DNA from: Diplocarpon mali
Taxonomy: Eukaryota; Ascomycota; Leotiomycetes; Helotiales; Drepanopezizaceae
NCBI GenBank assembly: GCA_024741835.1
Contig: JAENRP010000033.1
Location: 154,418-218,417, forward strand
Reading direction: 5' to 3'
Length of the DNA: 64,000 nt
A model generated the notes under the pieces. The model was not told the origin of the DNA. It worked only from the letters and a program-made list of their open reading frames with translations, and made no database searches. Position 1 is the stretch's first letter, and each line of letters begins with the position of its first letter. The translations under genes were made by a program, and so were the position numbers. This document shows, in pieces, positions 22,472 to 33,796 of the stretch.

Positions 22472-23937
22472 ATGTCAGTCATGAACGTGACAAAACGAAA
22501 GTTTAACGCCCTTTTAAACGGAATTGGCAATAGATCAATAACAGAAATAGCCCCCTCGAAAGAAGTGAATAGCGATGACCTGACGACTGCAGACAATACA
22601 GACGCCCAGGCAAAAAAGCGCCGTATCAGCAACTCACTGGCATCCTCAGGGCGAATCTCCTCTTCACTTACAACGCCAAGAATAACGGCAACGATGAGCC
22701 ATAAGAAGTCGGCCTCTGTTGCGCACCCAGAGACGCCATCAGAGACGCCGAAGTACGCTCCATGGGATCGCACAGAGTTTTTGAAGCGTCTCAAGTCCTT
22801 CTCAAATATTACAGACTGGACACCGAAACCTGCGAGAGTTAATGAGGTGGAGTGGGCGAAACGAGGCTGGGTCTGCCAAAAGAAGGAGAGAGTGCGATGC
22901 AGCCTCTGCAATGTGGAAATCCTGGTTAAGCTCAATAAGAAAGAAGTGGATGGTAAGGAGGAACCGGTCCTGGTCAGAGAGAACATTGGTCAGTATTACA
23001 TTCGTGGCCTTGGGATCCCTACTGACGCCGGCCAGAAGATGCGCTTGTTAGTAGATATGTTGAGCTTATCGTAACCTCACACGACGAGGACTGCTTATGG
23101 AGGAAGCGAGGTTGCGATGGTTAGTTTTTCTGCGAGATAATGCAGATTTCTTCAGCTGACTTTATAGACTCGATCTTCAAGTTGCCTCTCAACCACGCTC
23201 CTACAACCATAGAAACACTACGTAAACGTTACCTAGAACTTATCAATAGAGGCGACAACCTACCATATTCTTTCAACATACAAGCGCCTCCAGGGTTTGA
23301 CGTGGAGCTCGTCTTAAGCTACCTTCCGTCAGACTTCTTCAGTGATACATCTTCTCCAGAAAACCCAAATCATCTACCCGCACAGGTCAATAAGGTCGCC
23401 TTTCTCATGGCTCTTTTCGGATGGCAGGGGCATTCATTTGGGCGACTCGGGGATCAGCTTGGATCCGTGTCCTGCCATGCGTGCTTCCGAACTCTTGGGT
23501 TGTGGATTTTCAAAAGCAAGGAAGTCAATAAAGCTGGAGATGAAGTGGCAAGAGCAGTCTCGGATCCGTTGGATGTTGTCAGCCAGCACAGAAAGTACTG
23601 CCCATGGCAAAATGCTACTTCACAGAACGGGCCAAATCCAGCAAAGACTTCGACAAGCTCCTTGGCTGGCTGGGAAATTGTCGTACGAGTACTCAAGAAT
23701 GACCACCACCTGAGAAATTCAAAGAATACTCCGGCTAGAAAGACACGATCACCTCCACAAGTAGATTACACGAGCGATGTAGTCTCTGCAGCCATCGACG
23801 ATGAAGATGCGAAAAGTATTAGGGATGAGAAGGATAAAGAACGGTGGGCAAAACTCAGGAGAGTTAAAAGTCTCTTCGAGACTAAAGGAGGGAAAAGAGG
23901 TAGAAGCAACACTACTGGCAAACCTAGAGGCACGTGA
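22472..23937 (+). CDS. C3HC zinc-finger protein, Rsm1/NIPA family
   Basis: A nuclear-type zinc-finger protein of 456 residues. The model is join(22472..22988, 23036..23119, 23168..23937); the 47- and 48-bp introns are GT-AG and the middle exon supplies EDALVSRYVELIVTSHDEDC. The first zinc unit has CSLC followed by HDEDCLW (C3HC type), and the second (Rsm1 domain) has CHAC followed by HRKYC. In fission yeast Rsm1 takes part in mRNA export, and animal NIPA is an F-box-like factor; which role applies here is inference. The N-terminus carries a basic cluster (AKKRR), a possible nuclear localisation signal, and the C-terminus is charged and basic. A second in-frame ATG lies at 22481. Confidence 0.87.
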
Positions 23938-24623
23938 ATCATATTGTATAGATGATGTGATTATTTGCGAGTATAGGGGAATATCTGGCGCTTGGGAGTT
24001 GTGTGAGAAATGCAAGATACCCGTAATTTATTGATTTGGACTGTGTTGACTCCCCAGGTACCGTGACTTCGTGTTGTGTGATCACCTTGCTATCGTGTTT
24101 GTTGCCATGGAGACGCCACATCGAATGCGAAGGAGATCCCGAGGAACAAACATTTCCTTTTCCCGTACTTAGAATGTTCATGCTACCTTGAAGCAGACAA
24201 CATACAGATGAACCTTATGAAGTATGTATAATTCTGCGCATATCAGAGCTATTCTACTAATGCTTCTTTGCCAGGGGGTCATTCACCCCGCACAACACGA
24301 TAACAACAACAGACCATCTGAGCATTAGGCATCTACCCCCCAACCCTTCATTCCAGCAATCCGGTTCACTTCAAGCACTGGGCACCCGAGAAGCAAGAAA
24401 TTCCCGTTCTAGCCCTTTGACTGTACACAAGCCGTTTGATACCCCGTCATCGATAGAGCGCAGTATCACACTCGGCGAAATTGGCGATTCGAGCTCGCTA
24501 TTCTCCTACGATACCCCGACCTAGTTCGATTTTAGTAGCGCTGTCAAGATTACAAAAAGAGATCGTCCAATTTCATTTGTCTTTGGAATATCGCAGGTGG
24601 CCGAGCAGGTTCACGACAACGTG
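23938..24623. other. Intergenic region before the SNF2 gene
   Basis: About 690 bp with no supported gene. A good acceptor-like sequence (TTGTCTTTGGAATATCGCAG) ends at 24,596, so a 5' exon or 5'UTR intron of the SNF2 gene may lie here, but no convincing donor and start codon could be chosen. Confidence 0.5.
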
Positions 24624-27600
24624 ATGGTTAACGAACGATCGCCTGCGAAGGCGCCTCTGCAATCAGTCATGCCCAACCAGCAATATTCCAAGCAGTCAGA
24701 GAGCTCATATGCTCCAAAGCCTCTGTCTTCAATTCCGCAATTCGGTCAACCAACGATACTGTCCTCGCCACTCCATAGATCTGCCGCGAAGGAGTCGAAT
24801 CTATTCATTCAGCCAAAATCTCGTCCTGAGCACCATCGAGACAATGAGCGACCAGGTATGTGCCATCCAGCTCCGATATACATGCTCTGATGCTGACGTA
24901 CCGATCTTTCAGCACGTCCCCATCCGCATGCTGTCAAGGACGTTACTCAAAAGATCATAAACCCTCTCATGCCCAGGGCCCCAGCCGAATATCAACCAGA
25001 ACTAAAATATGCGTAAGATTTTCTGTCTAACCCCAGCTACAGGTCCAATCTAACCAGAGAGCAGTGCAGCAGCAAACACGACACAAAAAGCGCCCGTACC
25101 ACAATACACTTCATATACGACAACCAAGGCCGCACCCAAGCAAATGTTCGGTTCAATGGGAAGCACATATGGGGGGTTTCAGACGGTCAATCCTGGAGGA
25201 TATGCTAGCAATTACATTGATCTCACCAAGGATAGCTATAGAGATCCACATTTTGCCGCAGCTGCAGAAGAACCTTACACCTTTGTCGACCCCGCAAAGG
25301 CGCAAGAGGATCTCAAGGCTTTATTAGAGGGAGCCATCGAAGACGAGGACGATATGCCTAGAACTCGGCCTCGTAAGAAGAAGAACGAGTCCGGGGCTGA
25401 TGGTCTGTCGGAACAGCTGAATGGCCTCAGCATGGAAGGAGACGAGAAAGCTGTTGTCGCCTCTGACGACGAAGGGGAGGAGGAAGACGATGGCACCGTC
25501 GAGGGAGTCAAAGTCAAGTTGCTACCACATCAAGTGGATGGTCTGGAGTGGATGAAAGGCCGAGAACTTGGAACTGGCAAGAAAGGGGCTAGAGTTCCCA
25601 AGGGAGGAATTCTTGCCGACGATATGGGGCTCGGCAAGACACTCCAATCTATCTCCCTAATTCTCTCCAATCCTAAACCAACGGACGAAGCCACTATCGC
25701 CAAACGCAAACTGCCTTCCGGATTAGAGAAGACCACCCTGGTGGTCGCTCCACTTGCTCTAATTCGACAGTGGGAAGCAGAAATCAAGGATAAGGTTTCA
25801 AGTTATCACTCGCTTCGAGTTTGTGTGCACCATGGTCCGTCACGTACCAAGAGATTTGCAGACCTAAAAAAGTTCGACGTTGTAGTTACAACCTACCAAA
25901 TACTGGTTTCTGAGTTTGGTAGTTCGTCGGAACATGCAGATGGCGTCAAGGTTGGCTGCTTCGGCCTGCACTGGTATCGGGTCATCCTTGACGAGGCCCA
26001 TACCATCAAGAACCGTAACGCCAAAGCTACTCAAGCTTGCTATGCATTACGGAGCGAGTATAGATGGTGTCTTTCGGGCACGCCTATGCAGAACAACTTG
26101 GATGAGCTGCAGAGTCTTATCAAGTTCTTACGCATCAAGCCCTACGACGATTTAAGAGAATGGAAAGATCAAATAGATCGACCGATGAAGAATGGTAGAG
26201 GAGACGTTGCTATCAAGCGTCTCCGCCATTACCTGAAAATCTTCATGAAGCGTCGCACCAAGGATATTCTTAAGAAGGACGGAGCATTGAACCCTGGAGG
26301 AAAACCATCGGCCCCAGGAGCAACAAACACAACTGGCTTCAAGGTTACTGAGCGTAAGATTGAAAATGTCTTCGCTGAATTTTCACCCCAGGAGCGTCGT
26401 TTCTACGAACGCCTTGAGCAACGTGCGGATGCTAGCATCGAGCAGATGATGAGCGGTGAGAAGGTCAACTATGCCAGTGCCTTGGTCTTACTACTACGCT
26501 TGAGACAAGCTTGTAACCATCCGAAGCTAGTCGCAGGCAAACTTGCTAATGATAGCGAGGCCTTGACTGCTGGTTCGAGTAACACTAAGAAGACCAAAGC
26601 GTCGAACGCAGAGGTCGATGAGATTGCCGATCTATTTGGAGGCTTGGGCGTCGGTTCGAAGAAGTGTGAGGTTTGTCAAGTCGAGCTGGACAAGATAGCT
26701 ATTTCCGAAGGCGCTATTCGATGCTTAGATTGTAAGACCGATCTCGAGGACGTTTCGAGGAAACACAAGTCAAAGAAGGAGAAGGAGAAAAAGGAGAAGC
26801 GGATCGATCTCCACAAGAAGAATTCGCAACCTAAGCTTCTTACCCGGAAGCCTCGAAATCGAAATATCATCGAGGATAGCGATGATGAGGACGAAGATGC
26901 AGAAGGATCGTGGGTCGTGCCTCGAGATCAACAAGGTTCTTTGACGCTTGGCACAGCCGGCGGGCTGGCCGATGAGAATGCTGAGGGTGGTGGTGAATGG
27001 CTCAATTCGGAAGATGAAGATGATTCGTTCCCAGAGATCAAGGACTTGGACCATCGCATATCTAAGAATGAAACAACTGACTCTGATTCTGATTCGGAGG
27101 ACGGCTCAGATTCTTCCACAGATTCTGACTCAGTAGAGCATTCGGAAGTGGAAGATGAGCTAGATTCGTCGTCCGACGAAGAGGCACATCTCGCAACTAT
27201 CGTCACATCAACCAAGATCACGCACCTGGTGAAGATACTGGGTAACGAAATCGAACAGCACAAATTCATTGTCTTCTCACAATTTACCTCTATGCTGGAT
27301 CTAATCGAACCCTTTCTCCGCCAGCGAGGCTTCAAGTTCACCCGTTACGATGGAAGCATGAAGAACGACTTGCGAGAAGCCAGTCTTTCTAAGCTTCGGA
27401 ATGACAAGAACTGCAGAATCCTACTTTGTAGTCTCAAGTGTGGATCTCTGGGTCTTAACCTTACCGCTGCTACCCGTGTAGTTATTCTCGAGCCTTTCTG
27501 GAACCCTGTACGTGATCAATACAACTTGTCATTTTCTCGATGCTAACTGAATACAGTTCGTCGAAGAGCAAGCCATCGACCGTGTTCATCGTCTAACCCA

Positions 27601-27964
27601 GAAGATTGATGTAGTTGTCTACAAGATCACTATCAAGGACACCGTCGAAGAGCGAATTCTTGACCTTCAAGAGAAGAAGCGGGAACTCGCAAACCAGACC
27701 ATCGAAGGTGGCAAGGGTGGTGCTGGTAAACTTGGCATGAAGGAGATCTTGCAACTTTTCCGTCGAGATGCCGAGCATGATTCTCCTTACTCCCCTTCTG
27801 CTTCTAACTATGATCTGGCCTCCAAGCCTAGGATCTTGAAAGAACTTCCGGCCACTACCAGTGCCGGATCTAGTGAGGCATCGGCTGCGAGAGAGAGAAA
27901 GCCTCAGCCTCCGACGAGTACTTCTGCTGTTAAAGAAGATGCTGTGTTTGGCCGGAGATGGTGA
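24624..27964 (+). CDS. SNF2-family DNA-dependent ATPase, Rad5/Rad16/Uls1-like group
   Basis: A nuclear chromatin or DNA-repair ATPase of 1,060 residues. The model is join(24624..24855, 24913..25012, 25065..27507, 27557..27964); introns of 57, 52 and 49 bp are GT-AG, and the last join restores the motif between EPFWNP and FVEEQAIDRVHRLTQ. ATPase motifs are DDMGLGKTLQS (about residue 296), LDEAHTIKN (about 419) and LSGTPMQNNLDEL; the C-terminal helicase lobe has RYDGSMKNDLRE and LKCGSLGLNL. Between the lobes is a CxxC...CxxC unit (KCEVC, RCLDC; about 645-670), where Rad5/Rad16/Uls1 proteins carry a RING finger; here it looks like a reduced zinc ribbon. An acidic S/D/E-rich insertion follows. 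The N-terminal 150 residues are disordered. The exact orthologue (Uls1, Rrp1/2 or other) is not certain, and an extra 5' exon is possible. Confidence 0.85.
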
Positions 27965-29034
27965 GATAATTATTTGTTGGAGAATAGATTCTTGTGTGCA
28001 TTTCTGCAATGGCGTGATAGATTTTTCGGCCTTCTTCCGCTCGAGTGGAGTCATGGGTCTGTTTGCTTTTGGTCCCTGTACATATTCATTGGAGACACAC
28101 GATACCCATGGGTTAGGAGCCGTGGCCGTAGTTGGTGATGAATATACAGATGAATACTTCATATTTCATTCTCGTTCATTACCAGAGCATTGATGGAGGA
28201 CACATTTAGAATGAAAGGACAGGTTAAGAAATGATAGGGTGACACGGTCTATAGGAGTCACAGACGACAACAGATTAAGCGAAAAACCTACACTGAAGAC
28301 GTTCGCAGCCCCCACGAAACCGACCAAAAGACATTCAACGAAGCAACCTACTAGTAACCGGATCTCACCAGCATCTTGCGTCCTTTGCACCACTCCCCCC
28401 TCTCTATGCTTCCCAACAGCAACCCAGCTCCAACAAGATAACTCCCTCTACCCAGCACGTCCCTCGGTAAAATGTCACGGTCCCGGAAGACCCCTCTTCC
28501 CAGAACTAACTCCACAAGGCCGCGGAGGAGCTCGTTCGACCTGGGCCGGCCGCAGAGGAGGCATAGATCCTGGGTCGTGGGGCACATGCTGCCTCGTGAT
28601 CTATCAGGACGTAGGGGGGTCGAGTGTCGCGTGCTGAGGCTGTGGGTCTATCACGGTTCACGGCTGTTGGTTTTAGACTTGGTGTTGAGGCTGAGGTTTA
28701 GGATGCATGTCGTGGGTGCTGATTGGAGACTCTGACAGGTGGTGGAAGGATGGATTGATTTCAAGTGCTTGGGGGGGGTTGAGGCTCCTCGGTGATTCTT
28801 CCATCATGGTTTACCTGGTAAACGGTAAGTGGCAGATTTGTCCCTTCGTGTGTCGCGTATCTAAATGCGTGCAAAGGTGAGTGTTGAATTACACGGAGCA
28901 TCGGGTCATCCATGACAACAAGATCCAAAATTCTCTCGAGTATCTTCATCGAGTAAAATAGAAGAAAACCTTGCATTTTCAGTGCATAGTAGGTTTATTA
29001 GTACAAGCGCGCCGATAATTCCTGCTCAGCCGCT
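27965..29034. other. Convergent intergenic region SNF2/MET10
   Basis: About 1.07 kb between two 3' ends. A GC-richer patch at 28,440-28,740 contains an 87-codon arginine-rich plus-strand frame (28,472-28,735) without family resemblance; it was not called. Confidence 0.55.
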
Positions 29035-32000
29035 CTAGTAAACCTCAAGCACATATCTCAGATCCTCCTTCAACTTCTCAATCTCCTTGCGGGGGTCCAC
29101 CTTCTTTCCAACAGCCTTTGCGTCTCGGGCAATAGCCTCCTCGAGCACTTCGGTAACATCCGGGACAGGCCAAGTTGGTCCGCATAGGTAGAAAGAGCCC
29201 TCTTCTTCGATGTAGGCCTTGATAATATCACTGATAGTCTGTCGCATGCGGTCCTGGATGTAGATCTTCTCCGGCTGGTCACGAGAGAAGGCTCGGCCAA
29301 GGAGAGTAATGACACCGGCATCTTGGTACGCCTCCCATTCCTCACCATAAAGGTACTCCTCGCGCTGATGACGAGATCCCATGTACAAGAGTATTGAGCC
29401 AATTTCCTTACCCTGAGCCTTTTGCATGGCACGATATTGGACAAAGGCGCGGAAAGGGGCGAGACCTGTTCCGAGACCGGCCATAATCAGAGGCGCGGTG
29501 TCCCTTGTGGGAAGCTTCATTACAGATGGCTTTACAGAAGCGGTGACCTTTGCGCCGATAGGAAGTTGACTGAGATAGCGGGTAGCTTGTCCAAAGCGGT
29601 CCCTGCCTTTCGTATCGACCCAATTGACAACGACAATCATGAGGGCAACGGTAGTGGGGCCGACCATTTGACTCGAAGCTATAGAGTACTCTCTTCGCTT
29701 CATTGGAGAGACTATCTGGGCGATGTCGTGGAAGCTAGGGTGGGCGGATTTGAACTCCAGAAGAACATCAGCATATGTAATCGTATCGACCTCTGAGCGG
29801 CGCTTAAACTCGTTGGCGCCATCTGGACTGCCGAGAGTAAGAAGCTCTTTCTTCTCGTTCTCGTCGTCAGCGAAGTCTGCGAGGGCTTCGTAGAATTTCT
29901 TAGGTGGCTTGCCAAAGATGTCAATATTCTGGACCAAAGATTGATAGACAGTTCTGGTGTCGAGAACATCAGGATCTTCTCGGGATGGAACCTCGACGAC
30001 ATCGTCTGGATTGAGGCCGTAGAAATTGATAAACTCAAGCACATCCTTGACATCGTTCTCGGCGTGAATACCAAGTGCCTCTCCAATATTGTATGTGAGA
30101 CCCGAGGTGCCCAGATCAAATTCGATATGGAAGATATTGCGGTCATAAGTTTTAGGCGTCAGACGACGGTTCTCTTTTACGGTGATCTCATATGTCTTGG
30201 TAGCAAGATCCGGTCTGAGAGCAGACCTTGTGGCGTATGCTTCCTTAAAGACAAGACCCTTCGCGATAGATTGCCAGTCCTTCAGAAGGGCAGGATGCTT
30301 GGCATCTTCCTTGGCAAAGCCGGTAAAACTGCTCGCTTTTATGTTTCGAGGAAGTTCAGGAACATCGGCATCGACCTCGACTTCAGCCCAGGATTCTGGG
30401 ACTTCGATCTGTCGAATAACCTTATCTAGGTCAGCTGCAACCTCCTTCAAAAGGTCCACGGTGCCATTGATAGCCGCGAGTTTCTGCAGCCCAGTTCGCC
30501 AAAAATCGAGACGAGCAACTTTGAGGAAAGCCAATTCAGTGACGAGTGTTGTTACTGCTGCGTCCTTTTCAACAGCAGCAGACAGCGTTGAATCCAGGAT
30601 GAAAAGTTGAATGCTTCCAAATTTGATATCGTTTCGCAAGGCCGCTGAAAGCCTCTTCCCCAGATCCTCGTCTTTAACGCCCGGGAGGTTTAATATCAGG
30701 CTTCCACCAGTCTTGAGGTTCTTGACAATCCTAATGTCCTTCAGAAGCTTCTCGTCGCCAACGACAACAACATCAGCGTCCTCGATAGGGTAGAAAGCAT
30801 CAACTGATTTCTTGGACGTTCGGATGTCAGTTCGCAATGTTCCGCCCTGAACAAGGTTGTCATGCGTCTGGCTGAGAAGAACATTAATGGCAGAGTCTCC
30901 AGACAATAACTTGCCAAGTGCAACAGGAGCAGTCGAAGCCACGGAATCTTGTACGTCCCAGAAGGTGTATTGCTCGGTACGAGAAGTATTCTGCTCCATT
31001 TGGTCGGCATTGTCGAGGGACTTGACTCCGTATTGTTGAAAGTGTGCGGCCAGAGAATCTGGAGTCAACACCTCTGCGCGTGAGTACTTTAGATCAACAA
31101 CAGCAAGTAGCGCGCTCGATTTCTCCGAAAAAACAGTAGCAGCCAAGACATCTTCGTAAAGATTCGAATGCACGGACTCGTCAGCCACTGCAGTCTGGTC
31201 AAGAACCTGACCAAGAACAGTAATGGTTGTGACGGAAGCAGGAAGCACCCCCAAAAACGCTTCTTCAACAAAAGGTCTGTAAACCCGAACAGTCACAATG
31301 CCAACCTTGCTCCCCTCTGCAGACATCCTGTCGGCGACCTGACCCGCAAGAGAGCTCTCGACGCTTCCAAAAACCACCAGAACAGTTTCGGCGGCGTTAC
31401 TTCCGCGATACTCAAAAAGGCTGTATGCACTACCAAGCTCATTGTTGAACGCTTCCAAAGCGAGGGCAGCTTTTGTCCCAACATCAGCTCTCTTGTTAAC
31501 CTTTGAGACCTCCTTGGAAACATTCTCATATGCAGATTTTAAGCCAGACTGGTTCAGAACGTCAATGACACGCAGCGTATCCCGCCCAACATTGATACCG
31601 TCGTAAATGTGAATAGTCGGTAGAACTGTGGCCAGGATGGTTGAGAAAAGAGACATGTGCTGAGCCTCATATGGAGAGCAGCTTGCAACAAGACCGAGTC
31701 CCAATTCCTCCGCCACAGTCAATGCAGACGCATAGTCGGTGACAAGACCTTGACCTGCACCTGGGGCATAATCAACTGCTGCAACGTGTGCAACAAATGG
31801 GTTTGCGACCGAGTACAGGAGAGAGAGCTGGTCAAGGGCGGAGCGTAGATTGTGCAAACTCGAGGAAGAGGCAAGCAGAGCCTGAGGGATATGTCTCCTA
31901 GTAAGGTCGAAATCCTTGGAGAACATGTATCCAAGCGCAAAAGAGCCTGCCCCAGAACGTGTCTGCAAAGACGTAATTTGTGTGGGATATCCATTCGCAT

Positions 32001-32425
32001 TTAGGGTACCCGCCGCAGACCAACCCTTCGCTGCAACATCCAAGTCAAACGACTCGGGGGAGTAGGAGAAAATCTTGTCCGAGAGAGCGTATGCGACCTG
32101 CTGGACCAATGTTTGCGCTGTCAAGTAGGTAGGTCCACAGAGGGAGGAATAGGCGATTGGTTGACCGAAGGGCAGCGTCGAGGACTTTCGAGTAAATTTA
32201 GGGAAGGTCGAGGGCTTATCTCCAGCAGAATTCCAAGTGCTTGTCAGCACCTCACCCCCGAGAGGTGCCTGCGATTTCATTTTAGAAAAGCTCTTTGGTT
32301 GGATTTTCACATTAAGGTGCACTTACTTGGCCTCTGTTCGGTGGCTCTAGGACTGATATGGCATCGTCTGCTTTGCGTTTCAGACTCTGGCCGGGCGATA
32401 GATCCAGATCCATCGATTCGCCCAT
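29035..32425 (-). CDS. MET10: Sulfite reductase (NADPH) flavoprotein alpha component
   Basis: The flavin subunit of assimilatory sulfite reductase, which passes electrons from NADPH to the siroheme subunit so sulfite becomes sulfide. The model is complement(join(29035..32268, 32327..32425)), 1,110 residues. A first exon of 33 codons (MGESMDLDLSPGQSLKRK) joins across a 58-bp intron (GTAAGT-CGCAG) to APLGGEVLTSTWNSAG; the ATG within the big exon at 32,322 would start inside the intron and is not favoured. The N-terminal half resembles pyruvate/ferredoxin oxidoreductase domains, as in other fungal Met10 proteins, without a flavodoxin domain. The C-terminal third is the FAD/NADPH reductase: FHIEFDLGTSGLTYNIGEAL, RREYSIASSQ (FAD binding), MAGLGTGLAPFRAF (pyridine nucleotide) and FYLCGPTWPVPDVTE. 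It ends in the typical aromatic residue region YVLEVY. Length is close to yeast Met10 (about 1,035). Confidence 0.96.
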
Positions 32426-33240
32426 TTTGATCTGCATTATATCACAGTATGCCACGGTTCAGAGAGAGGGAATGACGTGGCGGTGCTTGCTTTTTTCAAA
32501 TACTTCACACCTTCAGAGCACAGGAATGCTGTGAATCGCAGCGGTATAAGTGAAGAAAGGAAAGGAAAGAGGAAAACCGAAGCACTTCATCTGAAAGAAA
32601 TTTGACAACTTAGTCTAAGGTAGCGTAAGATGGCGATGCAATGCAATTTCAACACCAGCATTAGTCATACGGACTCGTCGATCCAGCGCAGAGACAAGAG
32701 CTGCTACGTAAGAGATGGAGAAGCTGTTGAAGCACGCGGAATCACGCCTTCGCCCGCACGACGGCAGCGGCAAAAGGCGGGGCTCCGGTCTTCGGAGACG
32801 TAGATAGTCACGGGACTCAGGAAGACAATAAAGGGGGCTGAGATTAAGCGAAGCGATGTCAAGACGATGAGAAGTTGGTACAGGACGCTTCGTTGCGAGG
32901 TTTGAAGAGCAAGACCTATTGGACTAGCATATGTGTGAAGTACGTGCCTGTTCGCTCAATTGTGCTCACTCGTACAGGACTGTTCGAAGGTTGGTAGATT
33001 ATTCAGAGATTGAGACGGTAGCACTCGCTTATTGTATGCAGCGGCATACATTTACGGCTCAATAACATCTCTCCAGGTTCTCTTGCGCGTCGAGTATGTA
33101 CTTCCGGCACTTCATTGCCCGGCTTGTTCAATGTTCTTTAAAACAGTTCCATGTCTACCCACGCTGATACCCGTCCTTGGTACCTGTCCGTGGTACCCAA
33201 GCCTTTCAATCGTTGCTCGGGTAACAGTCAAGATAGTAAT
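32426..33240. other. MET10 upstream region
   Basis: About 815 bp without a supported gene. A purine-rich block at about 32,552-32,580 (C/T-rich on the MET10 strand) lies 130-150 bp before the MET10 start and is a likely core promoter part. Nothing recognisable of the quinate cluster was found here. Confidence 0.5.
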
Positions 33241-33796
33241 GTACACTCTCCACGACATCATACCCCTGCTGCCATGTACCAAAATAAGTAGTTCAGCGGA
33301 GATTCTCCGAGGCAAATTTGATAGCTGGTGACTTATTCATTTCCATATGAGCAGCCTTCAGAATATCCGCGACAAGGTCGATGTCTCCAGCTGTCTTATC
33401 CTTGGCCGAAAAGCTGGCAGGGATATTTATGATATCCATTCTTAGCGTCCTCGCTATTTTGAACCATTGCATCGTCTTCTTGAGGCGCCTGATATGTTTA
33501 ACAGGTCCTCGCGGTCGATCGAGCCTTTGAGAGTGTAGGATCGGCTGCAGTCCTACAACTTCGAGACCCCGTTCGTCGCATAGTTTGCGGACAATTCCTG
33601 CCGCCCGAAGTTGTGCATCCGGGGAGGGTTCCTCATCCGTGGATCTTCCGCTCTTGTCGCGGGCTCGCCATTCAAGAGCTTCGAAAACTCTCTCAATGCC
33701 AGCAAGGCTCTTTGCTTGGGCTTTCTTGGCTTTGCAAGGGAGCTTCTGTGCTCATGCGTAGCCGAGAGACGTCGCTACAGCGGGTTTGCACTGCAT
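33241..33796 (-). pseudogene. Broken 3-dehydroshikimate dehydratase (qa-4/qutC-like)
   Basis: The minus strand from ATG 33796 reads in one frame as the N-terminal half of a xylose-isomerase-like TIM-barrel enzyme of the fungal 3-dehydroshikimate dehydratase type, which turns 3-dehydroshikimate into protocatechuate. Recognisable pieces are KPAVATSLGYA, GIERVFEALEWRAR, RKLCDERGLEVVGLQPILHS and MDIINIPASF. An in-frame TGA lies at 33754-33752 (codon 15), at a site where a tryptophan or other residue is expected. A second in-frame TGA is at 33295-33293 (codon 168), and similarity continues past it (GTWQQGYDVVES, matching the family's DTWEQSY-like segment). After about 185 codons the resemblance ends, so the metal-binding second half is absent. 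No intron with usable sites removes the first stop. It is head-to-head with the quinate dehydrogenase gene, as expected for a decayed member of the cluster. Identification rests on remembered family motifs. Confidence 0.75.

Noticed and set aside
28472..28735. 87-codon arginine-rich open frame
   Set aside because: Composition follows a local GC-rich patch; no homology recalled and no gene-like neighbours.
33727..33760. An intron removing the first stop of the dehydratase pseudogene
   Set aside because: The only donor and acceptor pairs around the TGA would give an intron of about 25 bp, too short to be spliced, and the flanking frame already matches the family without a gap.
33241..33796. 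Repeat-induced point mutation as cause of the stops
   Set aside because: RIP changes CA to TA (TG to TA on the other strand), which would turn TGG into TAG. The observed stops are TGA, and the segment is not unusually AT-rich.
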